The position numbers were made by a program, and so were the translations under genes. From contig NC_044019.1 in NCBI RefSeq assembly GCF_900496995.4, positions 8,529,501-8,593,500 of the forward strand: a stretch of DNA of 64,000 bases. The letters run 5' to 3'. This DNA comes from Aquila chrysaetos chrysaetos. Taxonomy: Eukaryota; Chordata; Aves; Accipitriformes; Accipitridae. This document shows, piece after piece, positions 1-35,194 of the stretch. Every line of letters starts with the position of its first letter. Positions within the stretch are counted from its first letter, which is position 1. The notes under the pieces are model-generated. The model ran no database searches. It was given only the letters and a program-made list of their open reading frames with translations, and was not told the DNA's origin.

Positions 1-4049
<4,049 letters not shown>

Positions 4050-4119
4050 CGCCCCGGCCGTGCCGTGCCGCGCCGCCTCGCACAAAGGAGGCCACGAGCG
4101 GGCTGGCGGCACCGCCTCC

Positions 4120-4127
4120 TGACGTCA
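4120..4127. promoter_or_regulatory. Perfect palindromic CRE (CREB/ATF site)
   Basis: TGACGTCA lies 71 bases upstream of the KDM1A ATG within the CpG island. The full 8-base palindrome is the high-affinity CREB/ATF consensus, and its position close to the expected start region makes function plausible. Binding is inferred, not shown. Confidence 0.6.
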
Positions 4128-4174
4128 CCTCCGGGCCGCGGCGCGCGCGCACTGGGGCGCTCGTGCCACCCGCA

Positions 4175-4186
4175 GCCGCGCGTGCG
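4175..4186 (-). promoter_or_regulatory. Perfect NRF1 consensus site
   Basis: On the minus strand this reads TGCGCACGCGCG, which fits YGCGCAYGCGCR at all twelve positions. It sits about 126 bases upstream of the KDM1A ATG. NRF1 sites are common in CpG-island promoters of housekeeping and bidirectional genes. Confidence 0.6.
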
Positions 4187-4230
4187 CAGGCCTTCCCACG
4201 GAGGGTCGGGTAACATCTGCATCTCCTGGG

Positions 4231-5760
4231 ATGGCGACGGGACTCGCGAAGATGGAGGCTACAAGAACCATGTCTCTCTCACTGCCGGCGGTGCCTGCGT
4301 GCTGTAGCCCTCGCTGTTCCACAGACATCATGGTTGCCTTCAGTTCACAAATTACTATTTTTATCTCAGGCATGTTCAGGGGAGCCTCTGGTTACTCGCC
4401 TGGCCTCAGAGCTCATTATGAGGTCCGTGTCCTGCAAGCCTCCCAAGTGCCACCGTTAGATCACGTTAGCGAGCTGAAACAACGCACATCCGTCCACTTC
4501 CATGCCATCAGACAAATTTACCTACGCACACATCTCTTCCACAGTTTCCCTGCCTACACACTTAATGCAGATAGAAAGTGGCATGACCTGTTGGCAACCA
4601 ATAAGCGAGAAGCCCTGTGGCCATAGCAGTCCTGTGTGGACATAAGTATGTCCACAGCACAACTCATGGAGTCTCCTGAAATGTGACAAGACTGTGCTGA
4701 AAGGGAGATGTTTGTGCCTATTTCCATGAAGCATTCCAAGCTTAGTCCTCCTCCCATCTCCTTCCAAGGTCTGGACTGGACTTTTCCCTGCCATGTCCTC
4801 TCTCAAGCTTCTATTTACATCACCAGAAAAAGCTGGTGAGGCAGGGAAGGGGAAGCTGAAGCTATCAGCCTTTGGGCAGGACACTGCTGATCAGTGCCCA
4901 CCAGCTCCATGGATGCCTGCGTGGAGCATACTGCCAGAGATGTTGTGCTCTGGGTTCCCTTGCCTTGAATATTTGAAAATTATTACCTAAAGGTAACAGA
5001 AAACAAAAGCCCACTCTTGCTAATTTTCTTGCCTCTCTCCTCAAAACTGGTCATTAATCAGAAGGGAGGTGTGGCTGATCCTAGTAGACATATCTTGTCA
5101 GCAAGCTGTTTTGTACTGGCTGGTCAGGTGGCTGTGTAGACACCGTAGGAGGATTTAGATACCTGGGAAGGCAGCAGTTGCACAGAAAGATTTAGGTGTG
5201 ATTTCGACCATTCTCAGGAACACAGGAAGCAACTAAAGGCTGTAGAAGGTCTGCAATGTGTAGCTGATGCATTCCAGATGTCTGCACAGCAGCATGTGGA
5301 CAGGCAGAAAGAAGGTCAAAAGCACACACTGACAAACAATGCCAGTGCTGAGAGGCAACTGGAGCAGACTGGAAGGAACTCTGAACCCTTGTTCAGAGGA
5401 GTTAGATGATGAAATCCAGCTGGGAGAACTGCAGAGATCAACTCCAAACAGTGACAGGGAAGAAAAGGAAGCAACAGGCAATTGCTATAACAACACACTC
5501 TTTACCTGTAAGCCTAAGTATTTCAAATATTTCATGCTTCCATAGGAGCTGGCATTTCCTTCATTATCCCACTTTACTCTCCTTTTGTTTGTTTCTGAAA
5601 TAGCCACAAAATTCATTTTTGAGTACAAGTTTTACCTAATGGGTGAGACAAATGGTTTTCTCAGAGCACATTTAACATGTTTTCCATCGGTTTATACCAA
5701 CCACCATCTCAAACTCAAAACCTGACACATTTATTTACTCTTCTGAATTGACAGATTCAA
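4231..5760. other. Intergenic DNA between KDM1A promoter and ZMPSTE24 3' end
   Basis: There is no recognisable gene here. A 131-codon plus-strand frame opens at 4231 at the island edge (starts MATGLAKMEATRT) beside a YY1-like AAGATGGAG, but it has no family resemblance, and I treat it as a possible divergent transcript at most. The rest is unremarkable. Confidence 0.5.
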
Positions 5761-5769
5761 GTTAATCCT

Positions 5770-5792
5770 TTTATTTTTAAGGGCCATTTATT
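5770..5792 (-). terminator. Candidate distal polyadenylation signals (two AATAAA), ZMPSTE24
   Basis: Two AATAAA hexamers on the minus strand, at 5792-5787 and 5775-5770, lie about 1.55 kb after the stop codon. A closely spaced pair makes this the more likely end of a long 3' UTR, but it is unproven. Confidence 0.4.
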
Positions 5793-6790
5793 AAATGCAG
5801 TTAACATGACAAATATAGGCTCCCCATATTTGTGAAACTGCCTCCTAAGTCCATATCTATAGTTTAGCTTCATATTCACTAGAGTATAAACACAATTAGA
5901 ATAAGGCATACAAAGGGCTTCCAGCAACAACTTGTTTCTTGTTGCACCTGAGCCATCATCATGCTCATCATCTTATAAGGCATTTTTCCCTGTGATCAGA
6001 AAAGCAAATTTAAGCTAACAGTAAAGTCTATGAGAATAATCTGACATGTGAAACAATGACAATTTGCTTCAACTCCTTCTCTCTTTGTACAGAGCTGAGC
6101 AGAACATTTTAATTTACCTCAGATATAAAATCTGATTTTTATATAAAGTATGTGCATTCAGTCTCATCCAAAACATTTGTATGGCACATACAAACTTACA
6201 TTTAACTTTTATCTTTATTTAAACAGAAGTAAATTTAATTCTACCTTTCATCAGAAAAATCTCATATAATCAACGCAGAAGCCATTTCCGCAATTATTCA
6301 CTTTGTCCTTCACTAACCTATATGAACAAACTGTGTCTTGGGCTGTTTATATCAAAATAATGACAAGGAATATTTTCTAAGTATTCCAGCTGGATTCATA
6401 GGAATGGAAAACCCTCCATGGAGCGGAGGACAAACACCCTCAGAATGAAAGTTTGGCTTTGATACACTGCCTGAGTAACTGGACACTTCCATATACACAA
6501 AAAATGTAGGCAAAGGACAACAGAAATGGAGGAACTAAGGTGTGGAAAAGCTGTTAACCATTCTGCTCACAGACAAAAGGGAGAACAGAGAATTAGCAAC
6601 CTTCTCTAAAATATGGGTCCTGTTCTGATTCTCCGTAACATACTTCCACATCCCCAGCAGCACAGTGGAAAAGGAGTCTAAACCCACTATAACGCTACTA
6701 AATACCCACTAGTGCTCATTTTCAAGGAAGCCATGGTACATTTCCTCAGCTGTAATTCATTCTTCTTCCCACACTTCAGAGAAAGGAGGT

Positions 6791-6796
6791 TTTATT
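6791..6796 (-). terminator. Candidate proximal polyadenylation signal AATAAA, ZMPSTE24
   Basis: The hexamer lies about 540 bases downstream of the stop codon on the coding strand. No other evidence of use can be seen. Confidence 0.35.
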
Positions 6797-7335
6797 AAGT
6801 AGCATTTTCAATTATGACAGACATGAATCCAGGAGAAAGGCCTGTACTTGTATTCAGCTTTTTAAAACACAAAATAGTGACTGGCGAGTACAAGTATTAT
6901 TATACAGGAAATCAAGTCACTCAAACCCTCTTCATTGTGAAGAGGGTTGAGACAGGGAAGGTTCACAGAATGCTGAGAATGGGAAAAGGATCAAAAGCAA
7001 TGTTCAAGGCATTCACGAACTGAACAAATAGGTGCTTTGAAGTCTATACTTTTGTTTTCCTCCCTTTACAAGTCTATACTATGATATGGAGATAAAAGCC
7101 AGTGTGTGTGGGGGGAAGGTCTTCACCAGTACTTTTTCTAAATTAAGTTCCACAGTTTTGTTTTTGTTAAAAAAAGTAATTTATAATTTAATACCTGTTT
7201 CAGGATTCTGAGATCCGTGGTGCTGTTAACGTTGCACTTAATTGGCATTATCCATTTTTAAAAAGAAATTAAAAAGCAGCTCTGATCTTTGCTTCTGAGA
7301 TGGAAGCACTGTCTCTGAACCAACAATGATTCCTG

Positions 7336-27906
<20,571 letters not shown>

Positions 27907-27986
27907 GGCACGCGCCGCTCCCGCGCTTCCTCCCGCCGCCCGCACTGCGGCGCCGCCTGGCGCCCGGAGGAGCCGCGGGAAGGGAA

Positions 27987-28000
27987 GGGGCGGGGCGGGG
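27987..28000. promoter_or_regulatory. Tandem GC boxes (Sp1-type) upstream of ZMPSTE24
   Basis: GGGGCGGGGCGGGG gives two overlapping GC boxes about 80-95 bases upstream of the ZMPSTE24 ATG, the usual place for Sp1/KLF binding in a CpG-island promoter. Confidence 0.55.
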
Positions 28001-28430
28001 CCGGACCCTGAGGGGACGTGGGCGGAGGGCGGGCCGGGCCGGGCCCTGAGGAGAAGTGGGCCGGGGAGCGGCGAGTGTGGCCGTGCGGGACGGGTAGGGG
28101 AGGGCAGCGGCGGGGCAGGGGAGCGGCGAGGCTGCAGCGGGACGGGGATGGGGCGCCGTGTCAGCCGGCCCCTGCTGGCGCGGGGCTCATCCGCCGCCCC
28201 TGGCAGCGCCGGCGCCCGGCTGCGGAGAGGGCAGGGCAGGGCAGGGCGGCCTCCCCGCAGGAGCTGCGCGGTGCGGGGCGGGCTCTTCTCCCCGGGTAGC
28301 AGCGGGAGGACGTAAGGCGACCGCCCCGGCTGACATCCCAGTCGGAAGCCCGCAGGACTGGGCCAAGGCTGCTCCTGGGAAGGCCTCGTGTGAGGGGAGA
28401 CCTGGCAGAGACTCCCCGGGGTAGCCGTGG

Positions 28431-29169
28431 TGGACCCGCTGCTCCTGTGGTCACTTAGAAGAGGTGGAGGAGAGCTGTCCATAACTGCTGGTGGTATTAG
28501 GAGACATCGGCAGCAGACAAGTGAGGAGGGCACCCGCCAGCATGATCATGCTGGACGCCTTACACTGCACAGAAGCCTCTCCTGATGCTCAGGTGCAAAG
28601 ATGTAGGGACTGATGCTATGGAAATCCCCTTCCCTAACTATTATTATATCAGTCAGTCTTTATAGCATGAAAGTGTACTAACTGTGTTAATATATATATA
28701 CAATAGTTCACTGCAGTGTGATGAGGTAGTGGAATTTTACTGGTATTGTTCATGCTGAAGTAAAACAAACTAAAGGACAGCCCAGCCCTGGAAATAAGGA
28801 CTTTGCTCCTTGAAGGCTTAGAGCTGTCCATGAAGGATAAAGGATATCCCTGGACAACCCCTGAAACCCTCCCAGCATCATCTGGCTTGGTATCCCAGTA
28901 CCATCTGGAGCTAAGTAACTCTAGCAAGACTGACTCCAGGGGCATCTGGATCAATGAACAAGCAGCAACAATGTGCAGAAATACAGTTGCTTTGTAAAGT
29001 TTTACTATGATTAGTAATTGGTACCGTGGGTGTTAGTGATTAGCCAAATCATGTCATACCTGAACATGTGAAGGGTATAAGAACCCTGTGTAAAGACACA
29101 TTCAGGGTGCCCCAATTTGGCTGGGTCATCTCATGAGCATGGATAATTCTATACTTTGCATCCTGATCT
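28431..29169. other. Intergenic DNA upstream of the ZMPSTE24 island
   Basis: This is AT-rich to neutral sequence right of the CpG island. A short TA run lies near 28692. I see no gene or named repeat; part may be unrecognised flank of the Tx1 fossil. Confidence 0.5.
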
Positions 29170-31460
29170 CTCCTCATTTGGCACAGGCCAGTTGCAAATT
29201 TTCATTAACGCTGAGCTGGGGTGCAGAGCAAGCCATGGTTTCCCTGCTCTCCAGAGCAAGACTCAAGGCCCACTCAGAAACCCAACTGTAGCTATGATCA
29301 CAACAAATTCAAATATTTCTGGAGGCTGGCCAGGGCTGCAAGGCTGGGGTGAAGGATGTTGAGGGGCAGAGTGTGAACAAGACCCTCAGAGATGATCCCT
29401 CTAAAGGGGAAGACCCTTTAGGAGTTCTGTCCCATCTGTGCAGCCATTCTGGCATCCCAGCCTCCAGTTTGACTCAGAAAAAGGGGATCACAGAGGTACC
29501 CAGAGACAGCAGGAGGCCAGGGCCCACTCAGTGATGTGCAGTACAGGCAGAAAAAAATTTGTCTCCACCTGACTCCAACCATGAGGATGCAGCTTGACCA
29601 ATGTGGAGGAGGGAGGACACTGAGAAGATTTTTGTTGTGGGCCTCTACATGCACCAGGTCTCCTGCATCCTGAATCAGAGAGAGAACGTTGGCAGTGTAC
29701 ACTAACAGGCCCAGCTTGTGGAGCACCAACCCCATCATCTCCCTCCAGAAGAGGCAGAGGAGTGGCTTGATAGCAATGGGGTAGAATTGGTTGGGCAAGG
29801 GCAAACTTAATACAATTCTCAAGTGAATGTGTTCAGCTAGGTCAATACACTTCTGAACTTGCCTAAGCACTTTCTAGCAGTGTGTAGTGTCCATAGGAAC
29901 CTCACATAGTGGAGGTCAAAGCCAAACTCCTGCAATTTCCCCATGGGGTAGCTGTCATCCCGCCCTATCAAATGTCTTTGCTACAATGCAAAGAACAGAC
30001 TGGCACTACGTACTAAGTGGAGCAAGTTGGGAATCAGCTGTCCAAGATGCTCCAACCTGGGACCACCTCAGTCTGGTCAGGAGGGATCAGCACAGAGCTA
30101 GGTCACTGAGATAGCCTTCACAATGCTCTTGTAAGTCTGTGCTCAGGAGCAATATTGGGTACGAGTTCTGTAGGGTGCAGAGGTGTCCCTGCTTGGGCAG
30201 GAAGACTATGACAGCCCCCACCCCTGCACAACAGGAGCAGCACATTATTGACTGCAAACTTGACCCAGAAAGCGGTGAGTTTTGGACCGAGGATACTCTA
30301 GAAAGTGCAGTAAAACTTGTCAGCCCATTGATGTCTGGGGAGTTGTTAGTACATGGGAGGTTAGTACACATACACGGGAGGGATCCTGAGCTCAGCCATA
30401 GTGAGAGGGAATTATATCTATGGGGACCTCTGTTGCCAGCAGTTTGAGGGAGATGATCCTTCCCTTCTACTTGGCACTGGTGGGGCTACACCTGGAGTGG
30501 CCCTCTTGTGCTGGGCTCCCCAGTACAAGAGAGACATGGAGCTGCTGGAGTGAGCCCAGTGAAGGGCCATGAAGGGACTGGAGCATCTTTCATAGGAGGA
30601 AAGGCTGAGAGAGCTGAGACTGTTCAGCCTGGAGAAGAGGAGGCTCAGGGGGACCTTATCAATGTGTGTAAATATCTGATGTGAGAGAATGAAGACAAGG
30701 GAGCCAGACTTTTCTCAGCAGTGCCCACTGGCGGGACAAGAGGCAATGGGCACAAATTAAAAACCATGAAATTCCATCTGAACACAAGAAATCACTTTTT
30801 TACCATGGGAGTGGTCAAACACTGGGACAGGTTGTCCAGAGAGGCTGTGGAGATACTCCATCTTTGGAGATATTCAAAAGCTGTCTAGACATGGTCCTGG
30901 GCAACCTCCTCTTGCTGATCCTCCTTGATGAGCAGGTAGGGGCGAGGGAGATGATCTCAGGAGGTCTCTTCTGAGACCTAAACAATTCTAAACAATTCTG
31001 TGACCATGGGGGAGCCCCTTCTCACAGGTCTGGCAAGTGAACTCCAGAAAGGGTGCCTTACTCCCTTCTGCATCAGCTCCAAATCCATCAACATACTGTT
31101 AACCAGACCATCAAGGAAAGCATAGTAGTTGGAATTGCACTTCTTCTGGGCCTGGCATCGGGGCACAGGCATTAAACAGGTTAATCAGGTCTTCTCACAG
31201 TCCCAAAGATCCAGCAGGCGACCTGGTATAACCTTGGCAACCCAAAGGAAATAGGCTGGCAAAAAGCAGGGTTATTATACCCCTAGTGACAGCTGAGTTC
31301 AGTGACTGGAGCATGGTGTATGTCCTGCAGGAACATGACGCAACACCCTGCCTTCTGAAGAGGTGCACAAGGCTCCAGAGAAAACTTATCCTACTGTCCG
31401 TACTGTTTAGCAACACTTATCCTGCGGTGCTCCTGAGGACTCCTGGGCAGTACTGACACT
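29170..31460 (-). mobile_element. Decayed Tx1-clade (L1/Tx1-like) LINE ORF2 fragment
   Basis: The minus-strand peptides, scattered over three frames with stops, follow the order of a Tx1-like ORF2. From right to left they are: DSRISFLWSLVHLFRRQGV (for RSRFFYALEKRRG), AFLDGL, SPDINGLTS (for SPGLDGLT), VIVFLPKQGHLCTLQNSYP (for LLPKKGDLRDLKNWRP), LLSTD, PPDQTEVVPGWSILDS (for HPDQTYTVPGRTIFDN), KTFDRA (for KAFDRV), FGFDLHYVRFLWTLH, QFYPIAIKPLLCL (for QLYALAIEPFLCL), YTANVLSLIQDAGDLVHVEA (for YADDVLLVVQDPGDLARVEA) and a weaker C-terminal match to about 29200. The catalytic YADD has become YTAN. The element is split by the CR1 at 30443-31005. The ends are approximate. The family assignment rests on recalled Tx1 motifs, but the collinearity is strong. 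Confidence 0.8.
30443..31005 (+). repeat. CR1 LINE inserted in the Tx1 fossil
   Basis: This is a plus-strand CR1 3' end: GAGGGAGATGATCC start, CTGTTCAGCCTGGAGAAGAG, CACTGGGACAGGTTGTCCAG, GAGGCTGTGGAGATAC, and a degraded ATTCTAAACAATTCTGTGAC terminus. It is clearly diverged from consensus. Tx1-derived peptides continue on both sides, so it landed in an older Tx1 copy. Confidence 0.9.
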
Positions 31461-32102
31461 TGTGCCAGCAGTGCCATGCAGCAACTTGTGCTCATCACAG
31501 ATGAGAGGTGTACAGTAGCTGTACATTTTCATCTTTGCCTAGTTTTGCTCCTCCTATAACTATAAATCTAGAATCCCTTATTCCACTCAGTGTTTTCTGG
31601 GTTATTATTCTGACACAAGCACATCTCGTAATGAAATTGATATCAAGCCTTTTCCATTACATTGGTGTCTCCAGTTTCAGATCCTATGGAATCAAAATAC
31701 CTTTTTCACACTGCGTTGTTTACCCTGCACAGATCTGAAATCCTGCCCTAACTCCAACTCCACCTCTCCCAAATACTTTTCAGCTGGCTCCATCTGATAA
31801 CATTAGGAAATTTTCCACCAGTCTTTGCTATTTGAGTTTCTGCTGGTTCCTGCTGCTGCTACTCAGCAGTCCTTGTCTGCAGCCATTTACATCTGCCATT
31901 CTTCCCAGTATTTCACAACATGAACGAATTTACATGCTAGAGCTGAATCACCTCTCCCAAACGCAATGTTGCTGCTTCTCTGTTCATACCCCCTCCTGCC
32001 CTCCCTGCTCCCCAGTAAAACTAAGATTTCAGCAGAAGGCCTGCTTCGATAAGCAGGGAGTTTCTTAGTGACCTAAAATGCAGAAGAGTAAACTCCTGAT
32101 TG
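31461..32102. other. Intergenic DNA right of the Tx1 fossil
   Basis: No gene, RNA or named repeat is recognised. Short plus-strand frames (31508-31738, 31832-32068) have no family resemblance. Confidence 0.5.
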
Positions 32103-32450
32103 TTACACAGCTCCTCTCTGTTGCTTTAGCATACAGCTTGAAAGGTGTTCCTTTATTATTGGATGGATGCAATTTTTGCTACTGAGGCCAGTACCTCTGT
32201 TCTGTCCTTTCACAAGCTCACAGAGGTCTCTTTCCTCACTGCTTCTACAGAAAAGATCTTCCAGAACTGCTCTAATAGTTTGCAACTTTTTTTCTGATTT
32301 CCCATACAGTGTTCCTATTGATTTGTTCTGTGCAATGCTCTCTGCAAGCTCACACAGCTTCTCTATGTTATGTGACGGGAAGACATGAGAGGCACTCCTC
32401 AACGTGCATTTGCTGTCCAATCCAAGGGCCGTTAGTTTTTCTTCATCCAT
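32103..32450 (-). other. Unrecognised 115-codon open frame, possible exon of an unknown gene
   Basis: I do not recognise this product. The frame starts ATG at 32450 (MDEEKLTALGLDSKCTLRSA) and runs through a hydrophilic, helix-like stretch (NIEKLCELAESIAQNKSIG, KKLQTIRAVLEDLF) to a stop. Its composition, with few rare residues and an amphipathic pattern, looks more protein-like than nearby frames. An in-frame TAA occurs three codons before the ATG. It lies between RLF and ZMPSTE24, where mammals have the small testis gene TMCO2; I cannot show a relation to it. It could be a retrocopy fragment, a lineage-specific gene or chance. Confidence 0.25.
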
Positions 32451-32621
32451 TAGACTTTAATTCCCCACGTACTGCAGTCTGTACACAGGATGTTTAAACT
32501 ATTTTTCTGCAGTACAAGTTACCCAGACTGCGCACAATAATGCATATAAGGCCTCACTAGTACTTGTCCAAATCCTTTCACAGCCACACTAAGAGAAGGG
32601 AAGTGCAAAAATTAATACTGA

Positions 32622-32810
32622 CTAAACGGGTATGTGACTAGTTTTCTCCCCTGGTATACGTTGCAAGCAGTCCCATGACTGTCTCCTAATAGCTGCTTTT
32701 TTATTCTCCTTGCAATGCAGTATCAGTGACTCTAATTCTACTAGAGTAAGCTCTGTTAAGTTCTTTTTAAAATAAAGCAGGCTGGCACAACACATGTTCC
32801 ATGAAGTCAT
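32622..32810 (-). other. Unrecognised 62-codon open frame upstream of the previous one
   Basis: This minus-strand frame contains FKKNLTELTLVELESLILHC and KENKKAAIRRQSWDCLQRIP, again helix-like and charged. It is on the same strand and 172 bases upstream of the 115-codon frame, in a different reading frame with stops between them. An AG precedes CCTGCTTTATTTTAAAAAG, but I cannot define splice sites. Not recognised. Confidence 0.2.
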
Positions 32811-34000
32811 TTGTTTGGCTGCTTGCTCTGGGACTCCCCATTACAGACAGATACTGCTGCAGGGGAATTCCCACAATGTGGGTTCTTTCCTTTTTAAAAA
32901 CAGGGAAGAATTCAAGGTAATTGGCCCCTCCTGGTCAAGCCACCAGAGATCTGCCACAGAGACAAGCAGCTGCTACAGACCATCCCTGGAGATGAGCTGA
33001 GATAGCAATAACTCAGTACACAACAGTAATTTACTCATGTGAAGGACTGTGATAGCTTATAGTGGAAGAAACGGGGTAGAAGAGACCATTGCAGAGCACA
33101 GCCAGGCATGTTCACATTAGGAAGGCTGTGATTCCAGAGCCTGAGCTGTTATTTTTTGCCAATTCCATTCTCACCGAGTAAGCAAAGGGCAGGACCTGCA
33201 CTCTGGGTAAGGAGATGGAAGCCTGAGTTTACTCTTGTAAAGAAAGAAAAGATGGATTATAGCACAGGAAGAAAACAGGAGTACAGAGACCAGAGTATAG
33301 AAGAGGAGCAGCCTTCATAGAGGACTGGGATAGGGAGTTTGGGAAATTGGGGTAATTAGAGATGTCACGATAGTTCCAAGCGAACAGCCGACCTGAGCAA
33401 GGATGCAAGGGCATCCAAATGCAATACAAATCTCTCACATTAACTGTAGCCCCAACAGCATTAATAAATTGTATCTTTAAATTGCAGCCCTATTTCCTTG
33501 CACTGTAATGGTAGAAAGGTACTTAATTGTATGTTACTGTTGCTGGGTTTGTTTTATAACATTTGGAGGAGTTAAATTAATTCACAGAAGTGCCGGAGCT
33601 GACACAAAGGAAGCAGCAGGAGATCACAGCTGAGAACAGAGGAGAAGCAGAGACTCCTTTTGGTAGCAATGAGACATTTACTGCCTCACTTATCTCTGTG
33701 AGCATTTGAAGCTGATGTGTATCAGCACTGCCATCAAAAGCAGAACACCAACCCCCTTCTCTCCCTCTCACTTCCTGTACTCACACATTTACATCGTTTT
33801 GTAGTAAGGACCGAAGAACTCATCAGTGTTAAAACACTTTAAGCCTTTCTTGTCACGGTTTTTGCCTAACCCAGTTCATTCTGAAGGTAAGCAGGTCCCC
33901 TCCTCTCTGAACCAGAATAAACCAAAAATGTTTCGGGAAATATAAAATTACAGAGCCCTACAAGGAATCAAGTATTTATTCAGACTCAAAAGACTCTTAC

Positions 34001-35194
34001 CATACTTGATATCTGTAATGTTAAGTGAAGACAGCATAGGTGCTGCTGAAATCCACAGAGCCTGCCACAGCAGTACTGGGGACACACATACCATGCAGAG
34101 CACAATGAACGTGTAACCTGATAGAGACACAGTAAGAGGGGTGTTAATGAATGTTCCTTTTCAGCCAACTCTTGAGACAGCATTTTAGTGTCAGTCATTC
34201 TTCTTTCTACCAGTGTAAAGTACAACAGAACTTGTCTGTGGATTTTTAATCATTAACTTTTAATAAAATAATGCCAACTTAATTTTCTATCAGTTACCAG
34301 TTGTAACTATTTAGCAGAATGACCTGTCAAATAAATTAAAAACCAGCCTTATCTTTTCTGTAAGCTGGTATGTCCCCCCAGAAGAAATACTATACCACGG
34401 CCCACTGCCATGAAAGACAAAGCAATTCTCCTCTCTGAGCTCTGTTACTGGCTGTCACTTTTCTCCTTTCATAGAGGAAGCTCTAGCAATTCATAGAAGC
34501 TGGCCAAGACAGATCCCTCCCCAGCACTGCACTGCATACTGACTAATCCCTTACCTACTTCCTTCCCTATAATTGTAAATCTTAAGACATTTTCAAGGAA
34601 GACCAACAGCTCTCCTATTCCACCCTCACCCCCTCCAAACTCACGTGGGCATAGGGAAAAAAATTGGGGGAATACTGCTGTGGGGGAGTCAGGAGAGCAG
34701 AAGGGCTCAAGGGCACCAGCTGCAAACCTTAGGGAAGAGGGAGGAGAACAGGTTTAGCACCTGACAGGGCCAGACAAAGGCAAGGTTGTTTCATTTAAGC
34801 CTCCCCTGCTTTCTGCCATAACCATGCTCAGATTCTTGACAAGACATGCTAAGACTTAGCTGGAAATTGAATTTCCCTCAAATAATTCACTGCAGCCAAG
34901 ATGCAGAATTTGTGAAATACAGTATCACAAGGCTTTATCAGCATCATAAAATTGAAAGATCTTGCATGAACAAAGACAGCCAGAAAACAACGGACAAGTG
35001 GAAACACTGAACTAACCTGTTAGCTCTGCTGAGAGCCATGCCAGAAGTACAGAAGTCAGCCTAGAAGGTCTCTCTTTGTAATGGTATTTACAGTTTTTTA
35101 CTACCATAGGAACATGGCAGGGCAGCCCACAGCCTTGGGGAATTGAAGTATGCACAACCAATAAACATGTTGTTTTACTATAAGATCCACACAC
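34001..35194 (-). other. Two exon-like segments with matching phase, unknown product
   Basis: Segment 35194..35017 (178 bases) is bounded by GTCCTCAG and G|GTTAGT and reads open as VCGSYSKTTCLLVV onward to LLAWLSAELT, ending in phase 1. Segment 34117..34001 (117 bases) is bounded by CTATCAG and G|GTAAGA; it starts in phase 1 and reads YTFIVLCMVCVSPVLLW to SLNITDIKY, a hydrophobic helix followed by an N-glycosylation-type NIT. Phases agree, but there is no upstream exon with a start and no family match. It may be part of an unannotated membrane or secreted protein gene, or chance. Confidence 0.2.

Larger units (their letters stand above)
5765..7335 (-). other. ZMPSTE24: Probable 3' UTR of ZMPSTE24
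   Basis: This follows directly on the ZMPSTE24 stop codon. Minus-strand AATAAA hexamers occur at 6796-6791, 5792-5787 and 5775-5770, which would give a 3' UTR of about 0.55 or 1.55 kb. Which signal is used cannot be decided from sequence. A plus-strand frame at 6814-7023 lies inside and is not supported as a gene. Confidence 0.5.

Noticed and set aside
6814-7023. Plus-strand 69-codon frame inside the ZMPSTE24 3' UTR
   Set aside because: It is short and antisense, with no recognisable domain; expected by chance.
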